This document shows, piece by piece, positions 36,232 to 45,809 of a DNA stretch of 64,000 nucleotides. Numbering within the stretch: the first letter of the stretch is position 1; each line of letters starts with the position of its first letter. The stretch spans positions 45,571 through 109,570 of the forward strand of contig NZ_QKMF01000016.1 of the NCBI RefSeq assembly GCF_003208435.1, read 5' to 3'. A program made the translations under genes and the position numbers. The stretch is from Pelagimonas varians. Lineage in GTDB: Bacteria > Pseudomonadota > Alphaproteobacteria > Rhodobacterales > Rhodobacteraceae. The notes beneath the pieces were generated by a model. It saw only the letters and a list, made by a program, of their open reading frames with translations, ran no database searches and was not told the origin of the DNA.

Positions 36232-37541
36232 CCACTATTGATCTGGACGCGACCAAGTTTGAGGCCGAAAAGCTCTTTCAGCGCAAACGCTTGATTGGCT
36301 TTGGCATCCCGGCGGTCATCGCAGTTTATTTCGTTTATATCTTCTTCGCGTTTGACCTGCCTGGTCTTGCCGGACGCGCCAATATGGAAAACGCCGTGAC
36401 GCTGGCTTCCGACAGCTGGTCCCATAAGGTCCATGTCACGCGGGATAATCGGTCAGGAGAGATCACTTATGCCGTCGAAGGAGAGCGCAAGGGTCGCTAC
36501 CCCGAAGGTCAAAGACCTGATTGGGTGACCGGCGATGATGCTATCATCATTGATCTGGGGCGCGAGCATATTGTGCGCTATCTGCCAGACAACCGGACCG
36601 AGATCGAAATACCTGGCTTCCAACTGATCGAGGCGCAGGCCGAGGGGCGCACCGTCACGACCAACCTGCCCGATGATCTGCCGGATTGGATTTCCGCCTC
36701 GGACCGCCGCGTGGGCATCACCACACCCGAAGGCCGCATTACCTTGACGGGCGCTCGGACCGAGGTTTTCAATTATTTCCCCGGTTGGGAGCTGTTCTGG
36801 TTCACGCTCGACAGCCCCTACTACGGGCAGTCCTTGGCCACGATCCTGTTTGGCGACCAGATCGACCCTGCGCGCGGCAATATCACGGGCGCGATATCCG
36901 ACTGGTGGAACAACGCCATGTGGCGGCACAAGGATGTGGCTTGGGCCATTGGCGAGACGATCCTGATGGCCTTCCTTGGAACGATGGGGGCAGCCATCAT
37001 CGCCCTGCCGTTGGGCTTTCTAGCAGCCAAACGGTTCTCGCCCTTCATGCTAGTGCGCGCTGCCACCCGCCGCCTGTTCGATTTTGTGCGTGGTGTCGAT
37101 GCGCTGATCTGGACGGTGGTCCTGGCCCGCGCCTTTGGCCCCGGCCCGCTTACTGGCGCGTTGGCAATCCTGATCACGGATACCGGCACCTTTGGCAAAA
37201 TCTTCTCGGAGGCTTTGGAAAACGTCGACCAAAAGCAAATCGAGGGCGTCGCCTCGACCGGAGCCAAGCCGCTCCAACGCTATCGCTTTGGCGTCATACC
37301 GCAGATTGTGCCGGTGCTTCTGGCCCAAATCCTTTACTTCCTTGAATCCAACACTCGCTCTGCCACCATCATCGGCGCGATCACGGGCGGTGGCATCGGC
37401 CTTATGCTGACCCAAGCAATCCAGACCCAGAAAGACTGGGAAGAAGTCGCTTATTATATCGTCCTGATCATCGCCATGGTGATGTTCATGGACTGGTTCT
37501 CGGGCTGGCTGCGCGGCAAACTGATCGGGCGGAAAGACTAA
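36228..37541 (+). CDS. phnE: Phosphonate ABC permease PhnE with long periplasmic insert (copy 1b)
   Basis: 437 aa, about 150 longer than usual PhnE. Residues about 20-42 are the first membrane helix; about 43-190 form a soluble, beta-rich, probably periplasmic domain (GEITYAVEGERKGRYPEGQ, RITLTGARTEVFNYFPG); then a normal permease core with EGVASTGAKPLQRYRFGVIPQIVPV and GAITGGGIGLML. The insert may contact PhnD or the ligand. Coupled to both neighbours by start/stop overlap. Confidence 0.92.
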   Translation: MTTIDLDATKFEAEKLFQRKRLIGFGIPAVIAVYFVYIFFAFDLPGLAGRANMENAVTLASDSWSHKVHVTRDNRSGEITYAVEGERKGRYPEGQRPDWVTGDDAIIIDLGREHIVRYLPDNRTEIEIPGFQLIEAQAEGRTVTTNLPDDLPDWISASDRRVGITTPEGRITLTGARTEVFNYFPGWELFWFTLDSPYYGQSLATILFGDQIDPARGNITGAISDWWNNAMWRHKDVAWAIGETILMAFLGTMGAAIIALPLGFLAAKRFSPFMLVRAATRRLFDFVRGVDALIWTVVLARAFGPGPLTGALAILITDTGTFGKIFSEALENVDQKQIEGVASTGAKPLQRYRFGVIPQIVPVLLAQILYFLESNTRSATIIGAITGGGIGLMLTQAIQTQKDWEEVAYYIVLIIAMVMFMDWFSGWLRGKLIGRKD

Positions 37542-38182
37542 TGGCCAGCATCCTGATTACCGGTAGCAACCGGGGGATTGGCGCGGCACTGGCTGCACGT
37601 GCAGGGGATCTCGGGCATGACGTGCTGCGCGCCTCGCGTGCGGGACAGGGTGGCGATGTCATATTTGATGTCAGCAATCCCCAGCAAGTCCGGGACGCGA
37701 TATCAGCTATCAACCATCCGATTGATATTGTCATTAATAATGCAGGTATTATCGGACCGGACAGCCCTACAACCGATATGGATTGGACTGCAATGGCCTA
37801 TACATTTGCGGTCAATGTCGCGGGTGCTCTGGCCGTAAGCACGGCCTGCCTGGATCATTTGCGGCGTAGCAGCAGGCCCCGTATCCTGACAGTTTCAAGT
37901 CAGATGTCATTTATGGGATATGCCAAATCGGATCGTATTGCCTACCGCGCCTCCAAGGCTGCGGTAAATAAGGTCATGCAAGGCCTGGCGACGGACTTGC
38001 ACCCTGACGGCATTGCCGTCGTGCTTGTCGATCCCGGTTGGGTGCAAACCGATATGGGTGGAGCAGAGGCGGATCTGACCCCGACCGAGGTCGCAGCAGG
38101 CCTCATCACCTTGGCGGAAACACTTAAGTTTGAGCAGACCGGCAAGTTCTTTCGGTGGAATGGCGAGGAGCGCGCGTTTTGA
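37541..38182 (+). CDS. Short-chain dehydrogenase/reductase in the phn operon
   Basis: 213 aa. Rossmann motif TGSNRGIG, NNAG, and the catalytic Ser with Tyr-x3-Lys (SSQMSFMGY..AYRASKAAV). NAD(P)-dependent oxidation or reduction of an unknown alcohol or ketone. Start overlaps the phnE stop by one base, so it is translated with the transporter; it may process the side chain of an imported organophosphonate (inference). Confidence 0.85.
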   Translation: MASILITGSNRGIGAALAARAGDLGHDVLRASRAGQGGDVIFDVSNPQQVRDAISAINHPIDIVINNAGIIGPDSPTTDMDWTAMAYTFAVNVAGALAVSTACLDHLRRSSRPRILTVSSQMSFMGYAKSDRIAYRASKAAVNKVMQGLATDLHPDGIAVVLVDPGWVQTDMGGAEADLTPTEVAAGLITLAETLKFEQTGKFFRWNGEERAF

Positions 38183-38808
38183 CTACGACCAGATTGAAAC
38201 CGGATGTCCCCTTTATTCATCCCGACTGCGAGATCACAGATGCAACATTCGGACAATATGTGGAAATCGGACGCGGCAGCCGCTTGGCGCATTGCGCATT
38301 GGATGACTATTCATACTGCGACCGGTTTGCCGACATTGCCAATGCCTCCGTGGGCAAGTTCTCGAACATCGCAGCCTTCGTGCGGATCGGTGCCACAGAC
38401 CACCCGATGGAAAAAGCGAGCCTGCATCACTTTCACTATCGCTCGGCCGATTATTTTGACGATGCGGATCACGATGACGCTTGGTTCGATCACAGGCGGA
38501 CTCGGCGCACGGTGATCGGCCATGACACGTGGCTTGGCCATGGCGCGCAGGTCCGGCCCGATGTGGTGGTAGGTCATGGTGCCGTTGTCGCAGGCGGTGC
38601 AATTGTCACTAAGGATGTACCGCCGTTCATGATCGTTGCAGGTATTCCGGCTGTCCCACTGCGACCCCGTTTCACCTCCAGTGTTGCTGACAGGCTGATG
38701 GCGCTCGCATGGTGGGACTGGCCGCACGCACGCCTGCGCGACGCGCTTGATGATTTTCGCACCCTCAGCGCCGAGGAATTTCTGGAGCGCTATGAGGGCA
38801 CGATCTGA
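38179..38808 (+). CDS. Hexapeptide-repeat acetyltransferase, phosphonate-associated family (copy 1)
   Basis: 209 aa from the TTG at 38179, overlapping the SDR stop as TTGA, with GAGGAG upstream. Left-handed beta-helix repeats (IGRGSRLAHCALDDYSYC, VIGHDTWLGHGAQVRPDVVVGHGAVVAGGAIV) and a C-terminal WWDWPHARLRDAL motif. It belongs with the transferase-hexapeptide proteins repeatedly encoded in phosphonate operons. Probably acetylates a phosphonate or sugar intermediate. A diverged paralogue is encoded at 62144-62773. Confidence 0.82.
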   Translation: MTTTRLKPDVPFIHPDCEITDATFGQYVEIGRGSRLAHCALDDYSYCDRFADIANASVGKFSNIAAFVRIGATDHPMEKASLHHFHYRSADYFDDADHDDAWFDHRRTRRTVIGHDTWLGHGAQVRPDVVVGHGAVVAGGAIVTKDVPPFMIVAGIPAVPLRPRFTSSVADRLMALAWWDWPHARLRDALDDFRTLSAEEFLERYEGTI

Positions 38809-38837
38809 CACCAGATGTCACAAAGTTGTAGCGTTGT
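38805..38837 (+). promoter_or_regulatory. PHO box of the acyltransferase gene
   Basis: Three in-phase 11-bp units; the central one is TGTCACAAAGT (38816-38826), preceded by CTGACACCAGA. It overlaps the stop codon of the preceding gene and ends 41 bp before the start. Confidence 0.7.
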
Positions 38838-38878
38838 GCCGTTAGGCAAAGGCAGGCTTATCATAAGGGTCAAAGCAG

Positions 38879-39751
38879 ATGGATAGACGCGACCGTTCTC
38901 AGGTTTCCTATTCCAAGTCCGCACAATCACGCTCGGGCCAAGCAGTGATCAAGCTGATCGAGAATGCAACTGGGCGGCTTCATCTGATCCAGCGGGCGCG
39001 AGACTATGATGCCGAAATTGCGCAGGGCCGCAGTTTCTGGGAAGTCATGATCAACCGCTATGGGTTAAGCCTTAATGTGGTTTCGGGAGCTATCGCGGAT
39101 ATCCCTGCGGAGGGTCCATTGGTTGTCGTCGCAAATCATCCTTTTGGTATCCTTGATGGGTTAATCATGGGATACCTCCTGTCCACGCGGCGTGGTGATT
39201 TCCGTATTCTGGCGAATAGTGTGTTTCAGGATGCGCCCGATCTTAACCGGATTATTCTGCCCATCAGTTTTGACAACACCAAGGACGCGGTAAAGCTGAA
39301 CTTGGAGACCCGCGCCAAGGCCTTGGAATTTCTAAAGGCAGGCGGCGCGATAGGCGTCTTTCCCGGTGGGACCGTATCGACCGCGGCAAAACCGTTCCAG
39401 CGGCCATTTGATCCCGGTTGGCGCCGGTTCACAGCGCGCATGATTACCAAATCAAATGCGACCGTGGTGCCGGTTTTCTTTGACGGTCAAAACTCGCGAT
39501 TGTTTCAGCTCGCCAGCCATATCCATTATAATCTGCGCGTGGCGCTCTTGCTCAAGGAGTTTCGTCGCAGGGCCGACAAACCCGTCAAGATCGCAATCGG
39601 CGGGCCGATCTCGCCTGCAACGATTGCCACATTCTCCGACGATGCGCAGGGGATGATGAACTTTCTCAGAAACGAGACATATGGACTTTCACCCCGAAGT
39701 ATTGGCCATTTGGCCTACGGATTCGAGTTTGAAGAAAAACACAAGGTCTGA
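38879..39751 (+). CDS. Lysophospholipid-type acyltransferase (PlsC-like)
   Basis: 290 aa, membrane-associated. Acyltransferase motif NHPFGILDG (NHx4D type) at about residues 83-91, and GVFPGGTVS as the substrate-binding motif. Transfers an acyl chain to a lyso-lipid or amino-lipid. Its own PHO box suggests a part in membrane lipid remodelling under phosphate starvation, for example acylation in synthesis of a phosphorus-free lipid such as ornithine lipid (inference; the partner N-acyltransferase is not in the window). Converges on arsJ. Confidence 0.82.
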   Translation: MDRRDRSQVSYSKSAQSRSGQAVIKLIENATGRLHLIQRARDYDAEIAQGRSFWEVMINRYGLSLNVVSGAIADIPAEGPLVVVANHPFGILDGLIMGYLLSTRRGDFRILANSVFQDAPDLNRIILPISFDNTKDAVKLNLETRAKALEFLKAGGAIGVFPGGTVSTAAKPFQRPFDPGWRRFTARMITKSNATVVPVFFDGQNSRLFQLASHIHYNLRVALLLKEFRRRADKPVKIAIGGPISPATIATFSDDAQGMMNFLRNETYGLSPRSIGHLAYGFEFEEKHKV

Positions 39752-39795
39752 CGTGCCACAGCAATTGTGGGGCAAGGTCAATTTTCGTGGCCCTA

Positions 39796-41064
39796 CTATG
39801 TCTGAGTGTTCTCCGGCTTCAAGAAACCCACCGTGATCGCCGACGCTGCAACCATCCCTGCCGCAGTGCCCAACATCAGCGCCAGTCCACCTGCTTGATA
39901 GGTCAAACCGGAAAGCAAGGTTCCGGCCAGCCGTCCAGCCGCATTGGCCATGTAGTAAAAGCCCACATCCATCGTGACCCGCTCTGCCTTTGTGAAGGAC
40001 AAGATCAGGTAGGAATGGAGCGATGAGTTTACCGCGAAGACCGCCCCGAAAATCAACAATCCGATGACAAGCGTAAGGGTGAGCCACATCTGCGGCTCTG
40101 TGGCAGTGACAGCCGCGCATGTCAGCATCACCGGAACCGCGGCAAGGCCCCAGCCCCATGTGCGGGCCGCGCCAATCAGGTCCACCTCGGACCGTTGGCT
40201 TGCCCGCAGGATGCGTGGCGCGTTGGCCTGAACAAGGCCATAGAGAATGACCCAAACGGCCATGAACGTCCCGATCATGAAGAATGCGGCGCGGTTGCCT
40301 TCGGTTGTGCCATCCGACAGCACAGCGTAGAAATAGATCGGAATGCCGACAACGAACCAGACGTCCCGCGCCCCGAACAAGAACACCCGTGCCGCACTAA
40401 GCCTGTTCACGTTAGGAGATTTTGAAAACACCTCTGAAAATTTCGTGTCCTTGCGTCCCTTAGGCAGCCCCGGCGGCATGGCAATCAAAACGGCCAGCAG
40501 AATTGTGGCAAGGATCGCGGCCATGCCCAATACCGCCCAGGCGAATCCAAGCGTTGCCAGCAAAACCGCGCCTAGCAGAAACCCTGCGCCCTTCACCATG
40601 TTCTTGGACCCTGTCAGAATGGCCACCCAGCGAAAGAGAGCACCGTCCTGAGATGGTGCAAGCAATTTGACGGAGGATTTGGACGACATCTTGGCAAGGT
40701 CCTTGGCCACGCCGCTTGCACCCTGCACAAGCATGACAAAGGCGACCGATGTGCCAATCGCCCAACCCGGATCAAGCTGCGCCAAGGCCAGAAGCGCCAG
40801 CACTTGCAACCCTAGCCCTGCATAAAGCGTCGACGTCAGGCCGAACCGCGCGGCAATCCAGCCTGCGCACAAATTGGTGATGACGCCCGCGATTTCATAC
40901 AGGACAAACAGATAGGCCAGCTGTACCGGAGAGAAGCCCAGCGTATGAAAGTGCAACAGCACCAGCATACGCAATGCACCGTCTGTCAGCATGAACGCCC
41001 AGTAGGCCGCCGTGACCGCGATATAGGCCGAAAGGCCTTCGGGGCGCGTGGCGCTTTCGGTCAC
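39796..41064 (-). CDS. arsJ: ArsJ organoarsenical efflux permease
   Basis: 422 aa MFS protein with about 12 transmembrane segments. It begins with a [37 protein letters not shown] N-terminus characteristic of ArsJ. ArsJ exports 1-arseno-3-phosphoglycerate made by the partner GAPDH, so removing arsenate. Its ATG overlaps the GAPDH stop. The operon order arsRC-GAPDH-arsJ matches this known route. Confidence 0.93.
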   Translation of the reverse strand: MTESATRPEGLSAYIAVTAAYWAFMLTDGALRMLVLLHFHTLGFSPVQLAYLFVLYEIAGVITNLCAGWIAARFGLTSTLYAGLGLQVLALLALAQLDPGWAIGTSVAFVMLVQGASGVAKDLAKMSSKSSVKLLAPSQDGALFRWVAILTGSKNMVKGAGFLLGAVLLATLGFAWAVLGMAAILATILLAVLIAMPPGLPKGRKDTKFSEVFSKSPNVNRLSAARVFLFGARDVWFVVGIPIYFYAVLSDGTTEGNRAAFFMIGTFMAVWVILYGLVQANAPRILRASQRSEVDLIGAARTWGWGLAAVPVMLTCAAVTATEPQMWLTLTLVIGLLIFGAVFAVNSSLHSYLILSFTKAERVTMDVGFYYMANAAGRLAGTLLSGLTYQAGGLALMLGTAAGMVAASAITVGFLKPENTQT

Positions 41065-42059
41065 AGACTGTCCCCGACTAAGCAGGCCACATCCACCAGC
41101 CGGTGCGCATAGCCCATCTCGTTGTCATACCACGCGTAGACCTTCACCTGCGTGCCATTGATCACCATGGTAGAAGGCGCATCGATAATGCTCGATCTTT
41201 CATCATTGGTGTAATCAGTGGAAACGAGCGGGCGTTCTTCATAGCCCAAGATGCCGTTCAACGGCCCCTCGGCTGCGGCCTTGAACAGGGCATTGACCTC
41301 TTCAGCAGTGGTCTCCCGCTCGACCTCGAAGACGCAATCGGTCAGCGACGCGTTAAGTAGTGGCACACGAACGGCATGACCGTTCAGGCGACCCGTCAGT
41401 TCCGGATAGATTAACGTGATGGCGGTCGCACTGCCAGTGGTTGTCGGAATCAGGGAATTCAGGGCAGAGCGCGCACGGCGCAGGTCTTTTGCCGGACGGT
41501 CCACAATGGTCTGTGTGTTGGTCACATTATGGATCGTTGTGATAGAACCGTGTTTGATCACCAGGTTTTCGTGAATGACCTTTACAACTGGCGCAAGGCA
41601 ATTGGTCGTGCAACTTGCTGCGGTCACAATGCGGTGGCGGTCCGGTTCGTAGATGTCGTGATTCACCCCGTATACGATATTGGCGGCGTCACCGTCCTTG
41701 ACCGGCGCAGATATAACCACCTTCTTTACGCCTGCGTCAAAGTAGGGGGCGAGCTTTGCCTCTGTCTTGAAAACACCAGTGCAGTCGATCACCACGTCAA
41801 CACCCTCCAGCGGCAGCGCGGCGATGTCGCGGGTGCCAATGAACGGCAGACGCTGGCCGTCAATTGTCACGCTACCCTCATCATGGGCGAAATTGGCCTT
41901 CCAGCGGCCGTGGACCGTGTCGAACTCAAACAGATGGGCATGCATCTCGGGATCACCCACCGCGTCATTGATCCATGCAATTTTTGCCCCCCGTTCCAGC
42001 AGCGGCTTCAAGGCCAGCTTGCCGATACGGCCTAGGCCGTTGAGTGCGTAAACAGTCAT
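41061..42059 (-). CDS. ArsJ-associated glyceraldehyde-3-phosphate dehydrogenase
   Basis: 332 aa. NAD-binding [18 protein letters not shown] at the N-terminus and catalytic Cys150 in [12 protein letters not shown]. In ars operons this GAPDH uses arsenate in place of phosphate, forming 1-arseno-3-phosphoglycerate for export by ArsJ. Start and stop both overlap neighbouring genes (ATGA), so the three proteins are made together. Confidence 0.93.
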   Translation of the reverse strand: MTVYALNGLGRIGKLALKPLLERGAKIAWINDAVGDPEMHAHLFEFDTVHGRWKANFAHDEGSVTIDGQRLPFIGTRDIAALPLEGVDVVIDCTGVFKTEAKLAPYFDAGVKKVVISAPVKDGDAANIVYGVNHDIYEPDRHRIVTAASCTTNCLAPVVKVIHENLVIKHGSITTIHNVTNTQTIVDRPAKDLRRARSALNSLIPTTTGSATAITLIYPELTGRLNGHAVRVPLLNASLTDCVFEVERETTAEEVNALFKAAAEGPLNGILGYEERPLVSTDYTNDERSSIIDAPSTMVINGTQVKVYAWYDNEMGYAHRLVDVACLVGDSL

Positions 42060-42904
42060 ATCTGTGGTCCTTTGTCAGTAGATTGGCCAATCGCGTCGAC
42101 AGCTATTTGCAAGGACAACCGGTCCAACGAAGCAAGGGGCAAAGCTAAAAAAGCAATCATGCGGTTCCGTAGCGCGCCGTATGTCTGGTGGAAGGCGAGA
42201 CTCTTTTCTGCATCAGAACCATCAACCTTCACCGGATCAGGTAGCCCCCAATGCCCGCTGATGGGCTGACCGGACCACGAGGGGCATTCTTCATTGGCCG
42301 CCTGATTGCAGACGGTGAAGACGAAATCGAAATTTGGGGCATCCGCCCCTTGGAACTCAGAAATGTTCTTGGAACGAAGGACTGATACATCATGCCCCTT
42401 CTGTTCCAGCACCTCGAGTGCAAACGAATTCAGTTCCGAGCGAGGCTTGGTGCCTGCCGAGTAAGCAATAAAACGATCACCGGCGAGGTCGCGCAAGATG
42501 GACTCGGCAAAGATGGACCGTGCAGAGTTGCCTGTGCAAATGAACAGGACGTTGAATTTTCGGTCGGCCATTTGTATGTCTCCGTGAATGGCGGAATAGG
42601 CACTTGGGGCGCAAATCTCAGGCCTCCCCCTGCAACAGTCGTGAAGAAGGTAATCGACGGTCTCGCGGGCGGCATCCATGTCGATTGCATAGCGCAAGGA
42701 CGTGCCAATACGCTCTTGGCTGATCAAACCGGCTTGCATCAGCGCGTTCACATAGGTCGACAGAGTATTCGGCTTTAGCCCAAGCGCCTGCGCCAATTCT
42801 GTCGCCGGAACGCAATCGGGATAGCGTCGCATCAGCAGCCGAAACAGCGCCAGCCGTTGGGGATGGCCAAGTGTCGAAAGGCGGTTGGGAATCACTATTT
42901 CCAT
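42056..42904 (-). CDS. arsR: ArsR regulator fused to arsenate reductase ArsC
   Basis: 282 aa. Residues 1-90 are an ArsR winged helix ([40 protein letters not shown]) with a CC pair ([11 protein letters not shown]) that could bind arsenite. Residues about 115-250 are a low-molecular-weight phosphatase-type arsenate reductase ([12 protein letters not shown]-loop, [19 protein letters not shown]). The fusion senses arsenic and may reduce arsenate to arsenite. No arsenite pump gene is in the window, so ArsJ export looks like the main local route. Confidence 0.92.
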   Translation of the reverse strand: MEIVIPNRLSTLGHPQRLALFRLLMRRYPDCVPATELAQALGLKPNTLSTYVNALMQAGLISQERIGTSLRYAIDMDAARETVDYLLHDCCRGRPEICAPSAYSAIHGDIQMADRKFNVLFICTGNSARSIFAESILRDLAGDRFIAYSAGTKPRSELNSFALEVLEQKGHDVSVLRSKNISEFQGADAPNFDFVFTVCNQAANEECPSWSGQPISGHWGLPDPVKVDGSDAEKSLAFHQTYGALRNRMIAFLALPLASLDRLSLQIAVDAIGQSTDKGPQI

Positions 42905-42906
42905 AT

Positions 42907-42922
42907 TTCATGAATATATGAA
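42907..42922. promoter_or_regulatory. Probable ArsR operator
   Basis: TTCAT-6 nt-ATGAA inverted repeat immediately upstream of the arsRC start, matching the AT-rich palindromes bound by ArsR proteins. Confidence 0.55.
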
Positions 42923-43054
42923 GTATGATCATTCCAAAAGTGAAGGTTTTGTAAAACTGCGGTTGGATCTTAACCGGCAAACTGCCGCAGACGTGCTTAC
43001 CGGCGGGTTGTGAGGGATCAGGCCTGCGAATTCCGGCAGATGAAATAATAATTC

Positions 43055-43087
43055 TTTCACAGAACTATTACGGCCCTGTCACGTTCG
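43055..43087 (+). promoter_or_regulatory. PHO box of the glycerophosphodiesterase gene
   Basis: Three in-phase units, TTTCACAGAAC at 43055, TATTACG at 43066 and TGTCACGTTCG at 43077. Ends 38 bp before the start. Confidence 0.65.
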
Positions 43088-43125
43088 TCCCAGTAGATCG
43101 CCATAGCGTGATTATGGAGAAGAAA

Positions 43126-44343
43126 ATGCGAAATACTGCTGCTTTTGTTTTGGCGTGCTGTGCGGCTCTGCCCGCCGCGGCGCAAACTGTTGAAAATGTG
43201 GAGTATGGTCCGCGCCCTTACTACCTGATTGACCAGATGGAAGAGGGTGCCCTCAAGGACCAGCTGACCCAATGCATGGGGCAGGAAGGGCAAACGTCGT
43301 TGTTTTCAATCGGGCACCGTGGCGCGCCTTTGCAATTTCCCGAACATACGGTCGAATCCAATGTTGCCGCTGCACGGATGGGCGCTGGCATACTGGAATG
43401 TGACGTAACCTTTACGGAAGACCTGGAATTGGTGTGTCGTCATGCGCAAAATGATTTGCACACCACCACGAACATTCTAACAAGCCCCTTGGCGGATACT
43501 TGCGTGCAACCCTTTACACCTGCCAACGGTGATACCTCGGCCTCAGCAGAATGCCGCACGTCCGAGATAACGTTGGCCGAGTTCCGGACACTGACCCCGA
43601 AAATGGATGCGGCTGACGCAGCTGCGACGACGCCAGAAGCTTATTTGCAAGGAACAGCAGATTGGCGCACGGATCTCTATTCAGCAGAGCCCGCAACGCT
43701 AATGACCCATGCCGAATCGATCACACTTTTCCAGTCTCTCGGTGCGAAGTTTACGCCAGAGCTTAAAGCACCTTCCGTCGAAATGCCGTTCAACGGGTTT
43801 AACCAAGCCGACTATGCGCAAAAACTGGTCGATGAATACAGGGCAGCAGATATTCCACCGTCCGATGTCTGGCTGCAGTCCTTCAATCTGGAAGACGTGC
43901 TGTATTGGATCGAAGCGGAGCCGGAATTTGGCGTTCAGGCTGTTTATCTGATGGATGAGTACGACACCGAAGGCTATTCCCCGATGGATGCTGGCACGTG
44001 GCCGAACACCATGGAAGAGCTGAAATCGATGGGTGTGAACTACATCGCACCTCCGACATGGATGTTGGTCACCACATCTGCGGACGGCGAAATCATCCCG
44101 TCCGAGCTGGCTGTTCAAGCCAAAGCAGCAGGGCTTGAGATCATCACATGGACTATCGAGCGATCTGGCCCACTCAAGGACGGTGGCGGATGGTACTACC
44201 AGTCAATCTCGGATCTGACAGACAGCGATGGTGTCATGTACGAATACATCGACGCCTTGGCGCAGGATGTAGGCGTTGTCGGTATATTCTCTGATTGGCC
44301 TGCAACGGTAACCTACTACGCAAACTGCATGGGGCTTGAATAG
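43126..44343 (+). CDS. Periplasmic glycerophosphodiester phosphodiesterase
   Basis: 405 aa from the ATG at 43126 (GGAGAA 5 nt upstream), with signal peptide [27 protein letters not shown]-barrel motifs: [36 protein letters not shown] (metal and catalytic residues), FTPELKAP, and YIAPPTW. Hydrolyses glycerophosphodiesters from lipid head groups to glycerol-3-phosphate plus alcohol in the periplasm. PHO box upstream and a strong terminator downstream make it a single-gene unit of the phosphate-starvation response. Confidence 0.9.
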   Translation: MRNTAAFVLACCAALPAAAQTVENVEYGPRPYYLIDQMEEGALKDQLTQCMGQEGQTSLFSIGHRGAPLQFPEHTVESNVAAARMGAGILECDVTFTEDLELVCRHAQNDLHTTTNILTSPLADTCVQPFTPANGDTSASAECRTSEITLAEFRTLTPKMDAADAAATTPEAYLQGTADWRTDLYSAEPATLMTHAESITLFQSLGAKFTPELKAPSVEMPFNGFNQADYAQKLVDEYRAADIPPSDVWLQSFNLEDVLYWIEAEPEFGVQAVYLMDEYDTEGYSPMDAGTWPNTMEELKSMGVNYIAPPTWMLVTTSADGEIIPSELAVQAKAAGLEIITWTIERSGPLKDGGGWYYQSISDLTDSDGVMYEYIDALAQDVGVVGIFSDWPATVTYYANCMGLE

Positions 44344-44380
44344 GCTGATTGCCCGCTCACTACTTGTATAGCACAGCGCT

Positions 44381-44410
44381 GGTGCCCCCGTAATGTTAAG
44401 TGGGGGCACC
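44381..44410 (+). terminator. Terminator hairpin after the GDPD gene
   Basis: Perfect 9-bp stem GGTGCCCCC at 44381-44389 with its complement at 44402-44410, then a TCTT-rich tail. Confidence 0.65.
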
Positions 44411-44479
44411 TCTTGCCTCTATTCGACTTCCGATATCAGCGTTACGCGCATCACCCTGTAAACCGATTTGAAACGTGAA

Positions 44480-44950
44480 ATGAAAAACTCTGTTACTCCC
44501 GATGCTATTATAATGCGAAGCGCTGCACGATCCGACGTGGAACGAATTCTATCTATGGTGCGGGCACTGGCCCATCATCATGGGGATATTCCAGACGTCA
44601 GCGCAAAGACCCTGGAGCGTGATATCTTTGGAGAAATTCCTTGGATTTATGCCCTGATTGCAGAAGTTGATGGGAGAGTTGTGGGCTATGCTGCTCTCTG
44701 CCCGATGATAAAATTGGAGATGGGTGAGCGTGGCATTGATATGCACCACTTGTTTGTTGAAGCCGAGTTTCGGGGATCAGGCATTGGAAGGCGGTTGATC
44801 AATGCATCGATGGCCAAAGCACGCGAGCTAAATTGCGAATCTATGACGGTCGGAACACATCCCGACAATGCAAATGCCCAAGCCGTATATTTGGCCTGCG
44901 GCTTTGAACAAAGGCATAGTTTGACCCCGAGGTTCCGTATCTACCTTTAG
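44480..44950 (+). CDS. GNAT acetyltransferase
   Basis: 156 aa from the ATG at 44480; a TTG 12 nt upstream is an alternative start. Single GNAT fold: motif A HHLFVEAEFRGSGIGRRLINASMAKA and motif B HPDNANAQAVYLACGFE. Substrate unknown. Because it sits between the GDPD gene and the C-P lyase regulator, a PhnO-like role in N-acetylating aminoalkylphosphonates is possible, but no sequence feature proves it and no PHO box is evident upstream. Confidence 0.8.
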   Translation: MKNSVTPDAIIMRSAARSDVERILSMVRALAHHHGDIPDVSAKTLERDIFGEIPWIYALIAEVDGRVVGYAALCPMIKLEMGERGIDMHHLFVEAEFRGSGIGRRLINASMAKARELNCESMTVGTHPDNANAQAVYLACGFEQRHSLTPRFRIYL

Positions 44951-45014
44951 GCATGGGCCCCTTCTGCCAAAATGGCGCGCAAAACCCGTAAAAGCATGAA
45001 TAGCGGCAAGGGGA

Positions 45015-45728
45015 TCAAAGCGTCAGTGTGACCCGGTCCCCTGCAAACCAGGTGCGACCGTATTCTACTGGCTTACCGATCGCACATGTATTGACACTTG
45101 ACGATCTCAGCAAAGGATCGCCTTCGCCAACATTCAAAAGCAGCGCATGTGTTGCGGTAGCGCGAACTGCCGTCAGGCGGGTTGAGGCACGCGTATAGTC
45201 GTCGATACCGGCAATACTCAGCGCTCGGGTGACGCTACTTGTTTCTGTCAATGCCGCGGTAATTCCTGGGAGCCTCAAGATCGGGAACAGGCTTTCAAAT
45301 ACGGCAATTGGCTGACCATCTGCTAATGAAAGCCCATGATAAGCACAGACTGGATCGCCCGCCTCGATCTGCAACGCCTGAGCCTCGCCAATCGTCGCAG
45401 CGCGCTCGTCCAACGCGAGCATGCGCTTTTCGGGTCTGCGGCCTGCGGCAATCAGATTTTCGTGGAACCGCACCCGATTGCCAATAGGATAGTCGGTCGG
45501 CGTGGCCGCGACAAAGGCCCCTGCACCGCGACGGGTGCGCACCAGCCCTTCCTCAACCAATACCGAAATCCCGTGGCGCACCGTGTGGCGGTTCACGCCA
45601 AAGCGGTCTGCCAGCGCAGCCTCGGTCGGCAACTTGTCCCCCGGCGCATAACGTCCTTCAGCCAAGTCACTGCGCAATGCATTGGCGATGGCCTTCCAGA
45701 TCGGGGTTTTGTCAGAACTGTCACGCAA
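45015..45728 (-). CDS. phnF: PhnF, GntR/UTRA repressor of C-P lyase genes
   Basis: 237 aa from a TTG at 45728; an in-frame stop just upstream rules out earlier starts. GntR winged helix (LRSDLAEGRYAPGDKLPTEAALADRFGVNRHTVRHGI) followed by a UTRA ligand domain. Transcribed away from phnG. It probably represses phnG and itself and responds to a phosphonate intermediate. The PHO box for phnG overlaps its first codons. Two GTATAG units at 45776 and 45784 could be its operator. Confidence 0.9.
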   Translation of the reverse strand: MRDSSDKTPIWKAIANALRSDLAEGRYAPGDKLPTEAALADRFGVNRHTVRHGISVLVEEGLVRTRRGAGAFVAATPTDYPIGNRVRFHENLIAAGRRPEKRMLALDERAATIGEAQALQIEAGDPVCAYHGLSLADGQPIAVFESLFPILRLPGITAALTETSSVTRALSIAGIDDYTRASTRLTAVRATATHALLLNVGEGDPLLRSSSVNTCAIGKPVEYGRTWFAGDRVTLTL

Positions 45729-45751
45729 ATTTCACAAAACTCTTCTGTCAT
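45719..45751 (+). promoter_or_regulatory. PHO box of the phnGHIJKLN operon
   Basis: In-phase units TGTCACGCAAA (45719) and TTTCACAAAAC (45730), then a third ending in GTCAT. A -10-like TATGAT lies 11 bp after the box at 45763-45768, as expected for PhoB-dependent promoters that lack a -35. Confidence 0.72.
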
Positions 45752-45809
45752 GAGGACATCAATATGATAAGATATGTATAGTTGTATAGGAAAGAGACAA
45801 GTTGTCGAG

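Noticed and set aside
44410..44479. PHO box before the GNAT gene
   Set aside because: GTTAC and TCAC elements are 9 bp apart, out of the 11-bp phase of the other sites.
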